Position numbers and translations under genes: made by a program. Positions 15,242-24,344 of a DNA stretch of 64,000 bases are shown here, piece by piece. The stretch comes from Kaistia sp. 32K. GTDB lineage: Bacteria; Pseudomonadota; Alphaproteobacteria; Rhizobiales; Kaistiaceae. The stretch lies in NCBI RefSeq assembly GCF_016629525.1, contig NZ_AP024269.1, forward strand, positions 248,001 to 312,000, in the 5' to 3' direction. Under the pieces are notes generated by a model. It did no database searches. It was not told where the DNA came from and saw only the letters and a list, made by a program, of their open reading frames with translations. Each line of letters opens with the position of its first letter. The stretch's first letter is position 1.

Positions 15242-16936
15242 TCAGGCCGAGGCGGCCTTGCGGCCCTCGCGCGCCAGGTACTGGTGCACGAAGGCGATCG
15301 CCATGCTGCCCTCGCCGACGGCGGCGGCGACGCGCTTGACCGGGCTCAGCCGCACGTCGCCGCAGGCGAAGACGCCGGGAACGCTGGTCTCCAGCAGATA
15401 GGGATCGCGGTCCGGAAAGGCCTGGCCGGTCTTCCTCAAATCGTCGCCGGTCAGCACGAAGCCGCGCGCGTCGCGGGCGATCTCGGGCGGCAGCCAGGAG
15501 GTCTCCGCGTCGGCGCCGATGAAGTTGAACACGCCGCCGCAATCATGCCGGCTGGTCTCGCCGCTTTGATTGCTGCGGATGTCGATCGCCGTCAAATTCG
15601 TCTCGCCATGCACGGCGACGATCTCGGAATGTAGCAGCGCCGTGATGTTCGACTTCGCGCGGATCTGGTCGATCAGATATTGCGACATGCTCTTTTCGAG
15701 CGAGTCACCCCGCACCACCAGCGTGACCGTGTTGGCGTGGTTGGCGAAATAGAGCGCCGCCTGGCCGGCGGAATTGCCGGCGCCGACGAGGTGGATGTTG
15801 AGGCCGTGCGTGGCGCCGACCTCGCTGCGCGCCGCGCCATAGTAGATGCCCTTGCCGATGAAGCGGTCGAAGCCCTCGATCGACATGCGGCGCCAGGTAA
15901 CGCCGGTGGCGAGGATCAGGGTACGCGCCTGCACGATCTCGCCGCCGTCGAGGGTGATCCGGTGCGCCGCCGGATCGATGTGCTCGACGGCGCGCGTCAC
16001 CAAAATCTCGGCGCCGAGGCGGCGCGCCTGCTGCAGCGCGCGGCTCGCCAGCTCGTCGCCGGAGACGCCGCTCGGGAAGCCGAGATAGTTCTCGATCCGC
16101 GACGAGGTGCCGGCCTGGCCGCCGGGCGCCTCGCGTTCGATGACGATGGTCCGGAGCCCCTCCGAGGCGCCATAGACAGCGGCGGCCAGCCCTGCCGGCC
16201 CGGCGCCGATGATGGCGACGTCATATTCGGCAATTCGCGGTTTCGTCTGCAGGCCGAGGCGGTCGGCGAGCGTGCGGATGTTCGGGCGGAGCAGGGTCTC
16301 GCCATCCGGGAAGCGCAGCGCCGGGCAGCTTTCTTCCGGCGGGCAGGGGCCGGACCATTGCGCCGGCAGATCGGGCGAATCCGGCGTCAGCCAGTTGAAC
16401 GAGATCTGGTTGCGGGCGAGGAAGCGGCGGATGTCGCCGCCGGCGGTGTCCCAGCGGTCGCAGACCAGCGTCACGCGCGGCTTCTGCGGTTCGGCGGCGA
16501 GGCTCTGCAGCCCGCCAATGCGCTCGCGCGCCAGCGCGCTGACCTTCTGCGAGACGTCGGGCGCGATCGCCGCGAGCGCGTAATAATGCTGCAGCTCGAT
16601 CCGCATCACGCGCGAGGGTTCCGCGGCGCGATAGCTGCCGGGGAAGGGCGAGCCGAGCGCGATCGGCACCTCGCCGAAGATCTGGCCGGGATTGCGCCAG
16701 CCCAGCGTCTTTTCCACGCCGTCGAAAGTCTTCACCACCTCGATCCTGCCGGAAAGCACGGCATAGAGCGCGGGTTCCTCTCCGGCATGCACGGCGAATT
16801 CGTTGACGGAAAGGCTGATGTCGGCAGCGTTCCGCGTCAGCCGCTCGATCTGTTGCCGGGGAAGCGAAGAAAAAAGAGGAATTGCCGCTACGTCGTCCAT
16901 CGTCAGCATGCTGGATGAGTCCGATATCCGAGCCAA
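15242..16936 (-). CDS. Cyclic-nucleotide-binding/thioredoxin-reductase-like flavoprotein lacking the CxxC
   Basis: This 564-aa protein has three parts. A cNMP-binding domain (about 15-135; GQIFGEVPIALGS is the phosphate-binding-cassette region) comes first, then a degenerate thioredoxin-like region (about 150-235), then a thioredoxin-reductase-type flavoprotein (about 240-560; FAD site GAGPAGLAAAVYGASEG, NADPH site LVGAGNSAGQAALYF, terminal FACGDVR). The redox-active CATC of thioredoxin reductase is replaced by GAAR at residues 367-370 (15827-15838), so it cannot use the usual dithiol relay. Similar fusions are annotated as thioredoxin-disulfide reductase; this sequence argues for another electron acceptor. 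It is encoded alone, and its ligand (cAMP, cGMP or other) is unknown. Confidence 0.85.
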   Translation of the reverse strand: MARISDSSSMLTMDDVAAIPLFSSLPRQQIERLTRNAADISLSVNEFAVHAGEEPALYAVLSGRIEVVKTFDGVEKTLGWRNPGQIFGEVPIALGSPFPGSYRAAEPSRVMRIELQHYYALAAIAPDVSQKVSALARERIGGLQSLAAEPQKPRVTLVCDRWDTAGGDIRRFLARNQISFNWLTPDSPDLPAQWSGPCPPEESCPALRFPDGETLLRPNIRTLADRLGLQTKPRIAEYDVAIIGAGPAGLAAAVYGASEGLRTIVIEREAPGGQAGTSSRIENYLGFPSGVSGDELASRALQQARRLGAEILVTRAVEHIDPAAHRITLDGGEIVQARTLILATGVTWRRMSIEGFDRFIGKGIYYGAARSEVGATHGLNIHLVGAGNSAGQAALYFANHANTVTLVVRGDSLEKSMSQYLIDQIRAKSNITALLHSEIVAVHGETNLTAIDIRSNQSGETSRHDCGGVFNFIGADAETSWLPPEIARDARGFVLTGDDLRKTGQAFPDRDPYLLETSVPGVFACGDVRLSPVKRVAAAVGEGSMAIAFVHQYLAREGRKAASA

Positions 16937-17050
16937 GTTTGCTTGACTGGATTAGCAGGACGGCGGCCGTTGTTCCAGATGAAGGCGAGGTCGCGCAAAT
17001 TCGTTCCGGCCGAGGCGCCGGCGCGGTCGTTTCTTTCCGGCGGCTTGGGA

Positions 17051-17719
17051 CTACTGCGGCTTGGGCAGCAGCCCGTTCAGGAAGATCGCTTCGAGCGTCT
17101 GCGTCGCGGTCTCGAAATGGCGGTTGTCGCCGGTCGCCTCGCCCAGCGTGGCGCGGACCTGGACGTCGAAATCGGCATAGTGCTGCGTCGTCGCCCAGAT
17201 CATGAAAATGAGGTGGTGCGGGTCGATCGGCGCCAGGCGCCCCTCGGCGATCCAGCGCCGGACGACTTCGGCCTTGTCGTCGACCAGCGTCTTCAGCCGC
17301 GTCTCCAGCACGCCGCCGAGGATCGGCGCGCCCTGCATGATCTCCATGGCGTAGAGCCGCGACGCCTTCGGATTTTCGCGCGACATCTCCAGCTTGCGGT
17401 CGATGTAGCTGCGGATCTCGGCGACGGGATCGTCGCCCTCGCCGAGCGCTTCCAGCGGCTGCAGCCAGAGCTCCAGCGTCCGGCGCAGGATCGCCAGGTA
17501 GATGTCTTCCTTGCGGCGGAAATAATAGAGCAGGTTCGGCTTGGTCATGCCGGCGAGATCGGCGATCTGGTCGACGGTCGCGCCGCGAAAGCCGTAGCTC
17601 GAGAAGATCTCCAGCGCGGCGTCGAGGATGCGCGCCTCGTTCTCCGCCTGGATGCGCGTGCGCTTCTTGGTCTGGCGCGCGCGGGCGGTGTTGGCAGGCG
17701 TCAGGGCGACACGTGTCAT
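17051..17719 (-). CDS. rutR: TetR-family pyrimidine-responsive regulator RutR
   Basis: This 222-aa repressor has an N-terminal helix-turn-helix (about 25-75; GATVDQIADLAGMTKPNLLYYF) and a C-terminal ligand domain with HLIFMIWATTQHYADF, characteristic of the YcdC/RutR branch. RutR senses uracil or thymine in E. coli and binds TTGACCA-NN-TGGTCAA. It sits among genes for reductive pyrimidine breakdown, and a RutR-like site lies before preT. An Arg/Lys-rich leader (about residues 10-25) precedes the DNA-binding domain. The gene is followed by the 114-bp gap before the cNMP/TrxR-like gene. Confidence 0.88.
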   Translation of the reverse strand: MTRVALTPANTARARQTKKRTRIQAENEARILDAALEIFSSYGFRGATVDQIADLAGMTKPNLLYYFRRKEDIYLAILRRTLELWLQPLEALGEGDDPVAEIRSYIDRKLEMSRENPKASRLYAMEIMQGAPILGGVLETRLKTLVDDKAEVVRRWIAEGRLAPIDPHHLIFMIWATTQHYADFDVQVRATLGEATGDNRHFETATQTLEAIFLNGLLPKPQ

Positions 17720-17874
17720 GACGGATTGAGGCTTTCCCGTTGGATCTCCGCGGCGCGTTGGGTCATCCGTCCGTTCTGGCTCGCTCGGCTCCGCATGCGA
17801 CGCCGTTTGACGCCTCAGGAGACTTTCGGCCGATTCCGGCCCGATTTCAATGGTTTCGCGCCGGGCCTCTCCGG

Positions 17875-18438
17875 TTAGAAACTCGGCGGCGTGCAGGCGG
17901 AGACCAGTTCCAGGTCTTCCTCGCCGACATTGCGGAAGGCGTGCGGCTTGCGGCTGTCGAAGAAATAGGCATCGCCGGCGGCGAGCTCGTAGCGTGCGCC
18001 GTCGACCTCCAGCACCATGCGGCCGCGGATGATCAGCCCGGCTTCCTCGCCCTGGTGCGACAGCATCGCCTTGCCGGAAACCGCGCCCGGCTTGTAGCGT
18101 TCGTGCAGCATCTGCAGCGACCGGCCCTCGAGATTGCTGCCGACCTGGCGATACGAGATCTTGCCGCCGCCGATTTCCTTCAGCTCGGCGGCGCGGAACA
18201 CGACCTGTTCGGCCGGCGGCCGCGCCTCGGCGAAGAATTCCGACAGGCTGAACGGGATGCCGGAAAGGATCTGCCGCAAGCCGGAGACGGAGGGGCTCAT
18301 CCGGTTCGCCTCGACCATCGAGACGGTGGCGTTGGAGACGCCGGCGCGCTTCGCCAGCGCCCGCTGCGAAAGGCCGTGGCGGATGCGCAGCTCGCGCAGC
18401 CTGCCGCCGACATCGATGTCGAAATGCGAGGCGTTCAT
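17875..18438 (-). CDS. XRE-cupin transcriptional regulator (PuuR-like)
   Basis: This 187-aa regulator has an N-terminal helix-turn-helix (LRIRHGLSQRALAKRAGVS) and a C-terminal cupin sensor domain (about 105-185, with HQGEEAGLIIRGRM and FFDSRKPHAFRNVG). The start is set at 18438 (MNASHFDIDVG), where these proteins usually begin; the frame runs on to 18552. It is divergent from the aminotransferase/mmsA pair, whose amino-acid or amine-derived substrate it probably senses. A palindrome AAGAA-CA-TTCTT just upstream of the start is a candidate operator. PuuR and similar proteins control putrescine or beta-alanine use, but the ligand is not certain. Confidence 0.82.
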   Translation of the reverse strand: MNASHFDIDVGGRLRELRIRHGLSQRALAKRAGVSNATVSMVEANRMSPSVSGLRQILSGIPFSLSEFFAEARPPAEQVVFRAAELKEIGGGKISYRQVGSNLEGRSLQMLHERYKPGAVSGKAMLSHQGEEAGLIIRGRMVLEVDGARYELAAGDAYFFDSRKPHAFRNVGEEDLELVSACTPPSF

Positions 18439-18450
18439 GCGTTCGATATA

Positions 18451-18462
18451 AAGAACATTCTT
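18451..18462. promoter_or_regulatory. Palindrome in the regulator/aminotransferase gap
   Basis: AAGAA-CA-TTCTT lies 13 bp upstream of the XRE-cupin gene start and about 100 bp upstream of the divergent aminotransferase gene. AT-rich sequence (GATATAAAG) adjoins it. It is a candidate operator for autoregulation. Confidence 0.4.
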
Positions 18463-18560
18463 AACGCCCGCAACCGTTTGACCGGGTTTGGCCCTACGGA
18501 TACGTTCGAGAAAGTGACCGGCCGCGCTTGAAAATCGGCTGTAGAGGGACACCCAGCATC

Positions 18561-19883
18561 ATGAACACGGCGCCTATTCCGAACAACCTCGAAGCCTTCT
18601 GGATGCCGTTCACGGCAAACCGGCAGTTCAAGCAGAACCCGCGCATGCTGGTCGGCGCCAAGGACATGCACTACACCTCGGCCGATGGCCGCCAGATCCT
18701 GGACGGCACCGCCGGCCTCTGGTGCGTCAATGCCGGCCACGGTCGTCCGAAGATCGTCGAGGCGGTGTCGAAGCAGGTCGCCGAGCTCGATTACGCGCCG
18801 GCCTTCCAGATGGGCCACCCCAAGGCGTTCGAGCTGGCCGCCCGCCTTTCGGCGATGATGCCGTCGCCGCTCGACCATGTCTTCTTCACCAATTCCGGCT
18901 CGGAATCGGTCGATACCGCGCTGAAGATCGCGCTTGCCTATCACCGCGCCAAGGGCAACGGCACCAAGTTCCGCCTGCTCGGCCGCGAGCGCGGCTATCA
19001 CGGCGTCGGCTTCGGCGGCATCTCGGTCGGCGGCATCTCCGGCAACCGCAAGACCTTCGGCACCATGCTGACCGGCGTCGATCACATCCGCCACACGCAT
19101 GACCTCTCGCGCAACGCCTTCACCCGCGGCGAGCCGGAACACGGCGTCGAGTTCGCCGACGATCTGGAAAAGGTCATCGCGCTGCATGACGCGTCGAACA
19201 TCGCCGCCCTGATCGTCGAGCCGGTCGCCTGCTCGACCGGCGTGCTGGTGCCGCCGAAAGGCTATCTGAAGCGGCTGCGCGAGATCTGCGACAAGCACGA
19301 TATCCTGCTGATCTTCGACGAGGTCATCACCGGCTTCGGCCGCCTCGGCACGCCCTTCGCGGTCGATTATTTTGACGTCGTTCCCGATCTTGTGACGACC
19401 GCCAAGGGCCTCACCAGCGGCGTCGTGCCGATGGGCGCGGTGTTCGCGTCCAAGAAGATCTATGATGCGTTCATGAACGCGCCCGAAAACACGATCGAGC
19501 TGTTCCACGGCTACACCTATTCGGCGCATCCGGTCGCCTGCGCCGCGTCGCTCGCGACGCTCGACGTCTATGAGGAGGAGGGGCTGCTGACCCGCGTTTC
19601 CGAGATCAGCAGCTATTGGGAGGACGCGCTGCACAGCCTGAAGGGCCTGCCGAACGTCATCGACATCCGCAACATCGGCCTGATCGGCGCGATCGAGCTG
19701 GAGCCGATCCCGGGCAGCCCGACCAAGCGGGCGTTCCAGGCCTTCCTCAAGGCCTATGACAACAACCTGATGATCCGCACCACCGGCGACATCATCGCGT
19801 TGTCGCCGCCGCTGATCATCGAGAAGAGCCATATCGATCAGATCGTCGAGACCCTCTCGACCGTCCTGAAGCAGATCGACTGA
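18561..19883 (+). CDS. Omega-amino acid (beta-alanine):pyruvate aminotransferase
   Basis: This 440-aa class III PLP enzyme has [18 protein letters not shown] near the phosphate site, [13 protein letters not shown] holding the PLP-binding aspartate, and the Schiff-base lysine in TTAKGLTSG. The residues [14 protein letters not shown] and [15 protein letters not shown] are typical of beta-alanine-pyruvate transaminases. It would convert beta-alanine, the product of uracil degradation, to malonate semialdehyde, the substrate of the next enzyme. The start at 18561 is preferred because the upstream frame lacks a ribosome site; GAGGGAC lies about 11 bp before this ATG. mmsA starts 16 bp after the stop. 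Confidence 0.9.
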   Translation: MNTAPIPNNLEAFWMPFTANRQFKQNPRMLVGAKDMHYTSADGRQILDGTAGLWCVNAGHGRPKIVEAVSKQVAELDYAPAFQMGHPKAFELAARLSAMMPSPLDHVFFTNSGSESVDTALKIALAYHRAKGNGTKFRLLGRERGYHGVGFGGISVGGISGNRKTFGTMLTGVDHIRHTHDLSRNAFTRGEPEHGVEFADDLEKVIALHDASNIAALIVEPVACSTGVLVPPKGYLKRLREICDKHDILLIFDEVITGFGRLGTPFAVDYFDVVPDLVTTAKGLTSGVVPMGAVFASKKIYDAFMNAPENTIELFHGYTYSAHPVACAASLATLDVYEEEGLLTRVSEISSYWEDALHSLKGLPNVIDIRNIGLIGAIELEPIPGSPTKRAFQAFLKAYDNNLMIRTTGDIIALSPPLIIEKSHIDQIVETLSTVLKQID

Positions 19884-19899
19884 GGCTCGGGAGGACACA

Positions 19900-21408
19900 A
19901 TGGATACGATTGCCCTGAACACCATCACCAATCTGGTCGACGGAAAGCCCTCGCCGTCGAATTCGACGCGCAGCCAGCCCGTCTACAATCCCGCCACCGG
20001 CGAGGCCGCGGCGACGCTGCCGCTCTCGACCGCCGCCGAACTGGACGCGGCGGTCGCCTCGGCCAAGGCGGCGTTTCCGGCCTGGGCCGACACGCCGCCG
20101 ATGAAGCGCGCCCGCGTGATGTATCGCTTCAAGGATCTCCTGGAGAAGAACGCCGATAGGATCGCCCGCGCCATCTCGGCCGAGCATGGCAAGACGCATG
20201 ACGACGCGCTCGGCGAAGTGCAGCGCGGCCTCGAGGTGGTCGAGTTCGCCTGCGGCATCCCGCATCTGCTGAAGGGCGAGTATTCGCGCAATGTCGGCCC
20301 GGCGATCGACACCTATTCCGATCGCCATGCGCTCGGCGTCGTCGCCGGCATCACGCCGTTCAACTTCCCCTGCATGGTGCCGCTCTGGATGTATCCGGTG
20401 GCGATCGCCTGCGGCAACACCTTCATCCTGAAGCCGTCGGAGCGCGATCCGGGCGCCGCCATGCTGGTAGCGGAGCTGCTCTATGAAGCGGGCCTGCCGA
20501 AGGGCGTGCTCAACGTCGTGCATGGCGACAAGGAAGTCGTCGACGCCATCCTGCACCATCCCGACATCAAGGCGGTCTCCTTCGTCGGCTCCACGCCGAT
20601 TGCCGAATATGTCTACGCCACCGGCACCAAGGCCGGAAAGCGCGTGCAGGCGCTCGGCGGTGCCAAGAACCACATGGTGGTGATGCCCGACGCCGACATG
20701 GACAAGGTCGCCGACGCGCTGATGGGCGCCGGCTACGGTTCGGCCGGCGAGCGCTGCATGGCGGTCTCGGTCGCGGTGCCGATCGGCGAGAAGACGGCCG
20801 ACAAGCTGGTCGAGACGCTGGCGCCGCGCGTGCGCGCGCTGAAGATCGGCCCGGCGACGGACCGCGACGCCGAGATGGGCCCGCTGGTCACCAAGCAGCA
20901 CATGGAGAAGGTGCTCGGCTACATCGACAAGGGTGTCGCCGAGGGCGCCAAGCTCGTCGTCGACGGCCGCGGCTTCAAGCTGCAGGGCTACGAGAACGGC
21001 TACTTCGTCGGTGGCACGCTTTTTGATCATGTGGACAAGGACATGACGATCTACCGCGAGGAGATCTTCGGTCCCGTGCTCGCGGTCCTGCGGGCCGGTT
21101 CCTATTCCGAGGCACTCGAGCTGATCAATGCCCACGAATTCGGCAATGGCACCGCGATCTTCACCCGCGACGGCGACGCCGCGCGCTCCTTCGCCGACAA
21201 GGTCGAGGCGGGCATGGTCGGCATCAACGTGCCGATCCCGGTCCCGGTCGCCTATCATTCCTTCGGCGGCTGGAAGCGCTCGGTATTCGGCGACCACGCC
21301 ATCTACGGACCGGAGGGCGTGCACTTCTACACCCGTCTGAAGACGGTGACGACGCGCTGGCCGGACGGGATCAAGTCCGGTGCGGTCTTCAACTTCCCGA
21401 CGATGTGA
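19900..21408 (+). CDS. mmsA: Malonate/methylmalonate-semialdehyde dehydrogenase (CoA-acylating)
   Basis: This 502-aa aldehyde dehydrogenase oxidises malonate semialdehyde, or methylmalonate semialdehyde from thymine, to acetyl-CoA or propionyl-CoA with NAD and CoA. Visible elements are the NAD region [35 protein letters not shown], and the catalytic cysteine in [13 protein letters not shown], which places it in the MmsA/IolA group. The ending [20 protein letters not shown] is typical. GGGAGGACAC precedes the ATG. Together with the aminotransferase it completes conversion of beta-alanine to central metabolites. Confidence 0.93.
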   Translation: MDTIALNTITNLVDGKPSPSNSTRSQPVYNPATGEAAATLPLSTAAELDAAVASAKAAFPAWADTPPMKRARVMYRFKDLLEKNADRIARAISAEHGKTHDDALGEVQRGLEVVEFACGIPHLLKGEYSRNVGPAIDTYSDRHALGVVAGITPFNFPCMVPLWMYPVAIACGNTFILKPSERDPGAAMLVAELLYEAGLPKGVLNVVHGDKEVVDAILHHPDIKAVSFVGSTPIAEYVYATGTKAGKRVQALGGAKNHMVVMPDADMDKVADALMGAGYGSAGERCMAVSVAVPIGEKTADKLVETLAPRVRALKIGPATDRDAEMGPLVTKQHMEKVLGYIDKGVAEGAKLVVDGRGFKLQGYENGYFVGGTLFDHVDKDMTIYREEIFGPVLAVLRAGSYSEALELINAHEFGNGTAIFTRDGDAARSFADKVEAGMVGINVPIPVPVAYHSFGGWKRSVFGDHAIYGPEGVHFYTRLKTVTTRWPDGIKSGAVFNFPTM

Positions 21409-21443
21409 CGCTAAGGTGTCGTCGGGTCAGTCCTCTGATTCCA

Positions 21444-21512
21444 GCCTCCCCGTCCTGACGGGGAGGCACACCGCCGCGATCGCTCGCGGCGGGATGGCGT
21501 TGCGTGTTTTTT
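21444..21512 (+). terminator. Two strong hairpins after mmsA
   Basis: An 11-bp stem GCCTCCCCGTC/GACGGGGAGGC at 21444-21467 is followed by CCGCCGCGA-TCGC-TCGCGGCGG at 21471-21492 and, 14 bases later, six T at 21507-21512. This probably ends the aptA-mmsA type transcript. The first stem also resembles the palindromic repeats of the window. Confidence 0.5.
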
Positions 21513-21568
21513 CCGATCGCCCGGCTGGAGACGCTGGCCGGGAGCTCTAACGACGAAAGACGACCTGC

Positions 21569-22819
21569 ATGACGGCTCCGACCGACAATCTCCGCATCAA
21601 TGGCGAACGCCTCTGGGACAGCTTGATGGAGATGGCCAAGGTCGGGCCGGGCATAGCAGGCGGCAACAATCGCCAGACGCTGACCGATTCCGACGCCGAA
21701 GGGCGTGCGCTGTTCCAGTCCTGGTGCGAGGCGGCCGGCCTGACGCTCGGCGTCGACCAGATGGGCACGATGTTCGCGACGCGTCCGGGCACCGATCCCG
21801 ATGCGCTTCCCGTCTATGTCGGCAGCCATCTCGATACCCAGCCGACCGGCGGCAAATATGACGGCGTGCTCGGCGTACTGGCCGGCCTCGAGGTCGTCCG
21901 CTCGCTGAACGATCTCGGCATCCGCACGAAGCACCCGATCGTCGTCACCAACTGGACCAACGAAGAGGGTGCCCGCTTCGCCCCGGCCATGCTGGCCTCC
22001 GGCGTGTTCGCCGGCGCGCTGACGCTCGACTACGCCTATGAACGCCGCGATCTCGAGGGCAAGAGCTTCGGCGAGGAGCTGAAGCGCATCGGCTGGGTCG
22101 GCGACGAGGCGGTCGGCGCCCGCAAGATGCACGCCTATTTCGAATACCACATCGAGCAGGGGCCGATCCTCGAGGCGGAAGCGAAGCAGATCGGCGTCGT
22201 CACCCATTGCCAGGGTCTGTGGTGGCTGGAAGTGACGCTGACGGGCCGCGAGGCACATACCGGCTCGACGCCGATGAACCTCCGCGTCAATGCCGGCCTC
22301 GCAATGGCGCGCATCTTCGAGATGGTGCAGGCGGTGGCGATGGAGAACCAGCCGGGCGCCGTCGGCGGCGTCGGCCAGGTCAATTTCACGCCCAATTCGC
22401 GCAACGTGCTGCCGGGCAAGGTCGTGTTCACGATCGACATCCGCAGCCCCGACCAGGAAAAGCTCGACGGCATGCGCGCGCGGATCGAGACCGAGGCGTC
22501 CGAGATCGCGGCCGAACTCGGCGTCGGCTGCGCGATCGAGGCGGTCGGCCATTTCGATCCCGTAACCTTCGATCCGACGCTGGTATCGCGCGTGCGCGCA
22601 GCGGCCGAGCGGCTCGGCTACAGCCACATGAACCTCATTTCCGGCGCCGGCCACGACGCGTGCTGGACTGCCAAGGTCGCGCCGACCACCATGATCATGT
22701 GCCCCTGCGTCGGCGGTTTGTCGCATAATGAGGCTGAGGAAATCAGCCCGGAATGGGCGGCGGCGGGCGCCGACGTGCTCCTGCATGCCGTGCTGGAGAC
22801 CGCTGAAATCGCCGGCTGA
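21569..22819 (+). CDS. Beta-ureidopropionase / N-carbamoyl amino acid amidohydrolase (M20 family)
   Basis: This 416-aa zinc hydrolase cleaves N-carbamoyl-beta-alanine to beta-alanine, ammonia and CO2, the third step of reductive pyrimidine breakdown. Metal ligands are in YVGSHLDTQPTGGKYDG, TNWTNEEGARFAP and FEYHIEQGPILEAE, with the late histidine in GLSHNEAEEI; GREAHTGSTPMNLR is the dimerisation-domain substrate motif. The length matches the HyuC/AtzF-like allantoate-amidohydrolase branch. It precedes the dihydropyrimidinase gene by 60 bp. L-carbamoylase activity on other substrates cannot be excluded. Confidence 0.9.
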   Translation: MTAPTDNLRINGERLWDSLMEMAKVGPGIAGGNNRQTLTDSDAEGRALFQSWCEAAGLTLGVDQMGTMFATRPGTDPDALPVYVGSHLDTQPTGGKYDGVLGVLAGLEVVRSLNDLGIRTKHPIVVTNWTNEEGARFAPAMLASGVFAGALTLDYAYERRDLEGKSFGEELKRIGWVGDEAVGARKMHAYFEYHIEQGPILEAEAKQIGVVTHCQGLWWLEVTLTGREAHTGSTPMNLRVNAGLAMARIFEMVQAVAMENQPGAVGGVGQVNFTPNSRNVLPGKVVFTIDIRSPDQEKLDGMRARIETEASEIAAELGVGCAIEAVGHFDPVTFDPTLVSRVRAAAERLGYSHMNLISGAGHDACWTAKVAPTTMIMCPCVGGLSHNEAEEISPEWAAAGADVLLHAVLETAEIAG

Positions 22820-22879
22820 ACCCGGAAAATCAAAAGAATGGCCGGCAAAGCCGGCCGAGAGACCAGAGGGAATTTCACC

Positions 22880-24337
22880 ATGTCGACGGTAATCAAGGGC
22901 GGAACGATCGTGGCGGCGGATCGCAGCTACGAGGCCGACATCCTGATCGAAGGCGAGACCATCAAGGCGATCGGGCCGGATCTTTCCGGCGACACCGTCG
23001 TCGATGCGTCGGGCGCCTACATCATCCCGGGCGGCATCGACCCGCATACGCATCTCGAAATGCCCTTCATGGGCACCACGGCGGCCGAGACCTGGGAGAG
23101 CGGCACCTTCGCAGCGCTTTCCGGCGGCACGACGACGGTGGTCGACTTCGTCATTCCCGGCGAACCCGGCATGCTGGCGGCGCTGGAGGAATGGGAAGGC
23201 CGCGCCACGCGCCAGGCCTCGTCCGACTATTCCTACCACATGTGCGTCACCGGCTGGTCGGAGAAGCACTTTGATGACATGGCCAAGGTGGTCGAGCGCG
23301 GCATCAACACCTTCAAGCACTTCATGGCCTACAAGGGCGCGCTGATGGTGAACGACGACGAGATGTTCGCGTCGTTCCAGCGCTGCGCGGCGCTTGGCGC
23401 GCTGCCGCTCGTCCATGCCGAGAACGGCGACATCGTCGCCGCCCTGCAGCAGAAATACCTGGCCGAAGGCACCACCGGCCCCGAGGGCCACGCCTTCTCG
23501 CGGCCGCCCGAGGTCGAGGGCGAGGCGACCAACCGCGCCATCATGATCGCCGACGCCGCGGGCGTGCCGGTCTATATCGTGCACGTCTCCTGCGAGCAGA
23601 GCCACGAGGCGATCCGCCGGGCCCGCCAGAAAGGCATGCGCGTCTATGGTGAGCCGCTGATCCAGCATCTGACGCTGGACGAGAGCGAATATTTCAACCG
23701 CGACTGGGACTATGCGGCGCGGCGCGTGATGTCGCCGCCCTTCCGCAACAAGATCCACCAGGACAGCCTCTGGGCCGGCCTCGCGGCGGGATCGCTGCAG
23801 GTGGTCGCGACCGACCATTGCGCCTTCACCACCGAGCAGAAGCGCTTCGGGCTCGGCAATTTCGCCAAGATCCCGAACGGCACCGGCGGCCTCGAGGACC
23901 GGCTCTCCGTGCTCTGGAGCCGGGGCGTCGAGACGGGCCGGCTGACGCCGAACGAGTTCGTCGCCGCGACCTCGACCAACATCGCGCAGATCCTCAACAT
24001 CTATCCGCAGAAGGGCGCGATCCTGCCCGGCTCCGACGCCGACCTCGTCGTCTGGGATCCGAAGCTCTCCAAGACGATCTCGGCCGCGAACCAGAAATCC
24101 ATCATCGACTACAACGTCTTCGAGGGTTTCGAGGTGCGCGGCCTGCCGCGCTACACGCTGTCGCGCGGCGAGGTGGTCTGGGCCGACGGGCAGAACTCGC
24201 AGCCGCAGCCCGGCCGCGGCAAGTTCATCAAGCGCCGGCCGTTCCCGGCCGTCAACGCGGCGCTTTCGAAGTGGAAGGAAGTGACGGCGCCCCGCGCGGT
24301 CAACCGTTCGCCCGAGCATATGCCGATCGGCGTCTGA
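22880..24337 (+). CDS. hydA: Dihydropyrimidinase (D-hydantoinase)
   Basis: This 485-aa binuclear-zinc amidohydrolase opens dihydrouracil or dihydrothymine to the N-carbamoyl beta-amino acid. Visible metal ligands are His56 and His58 (GGIDPHTHLEMPF), the carboxylated Lys152 (FKHFMAYKG), histidines in LVHAENGD and IVHVSCEQS, and the aspartate in VATDHCAF. AGAGGGAATTTCACC supports the start at 22880 rather than 22838. It stands between the beta-ureidopropionase gene and the ABC ATPase gene, which starts 7 bp after the stop, so uptake and breakdown share a transcript. Confidence 0.95.
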   Translation: MSTVIKGGTIVAADRSYEADILIEGETIKAIGPDLSGDTVVDASGAYIIPGGIDPHTHLEMPFMGTTAAETWESGTFAALSGGTTTVVDFVIPGEPGMLAALEEWEGRATRQASSDYSYHMCVTGWSEKHFDDMAKVVERGINTFKHFMAYKGALMVNDDEMFASFQRCAALGALPLVHAENGDIVAALQQKYLAEGTTGPEGHAFSRPPEVEGEATNRAIMIADAAGVPVYIVHVSCEQSHEAIRRARQKGMRVYGEPLIQHLTLDESEYFNRDWDYAARRVMSPPFRNKIHQDSLWAGLAAGSLQVVATDHCAFTTEQKRFGLGNFAKIPNGTGGLEDRLSVLWSRGVETGRLTPNEFVAATSTNIAQILNIYPQKGAILPGSDADLVVWDPKLSKTISAANQKSIIDYNVFEGFEVRGLPRYTLSRGEVVWADGQNSQPQPGRGKFIKRRPFPAVNAALSKWKEVTAPRAVNRSPEHMPIGV

Positions 24338-24344
24338 GGCAGGG

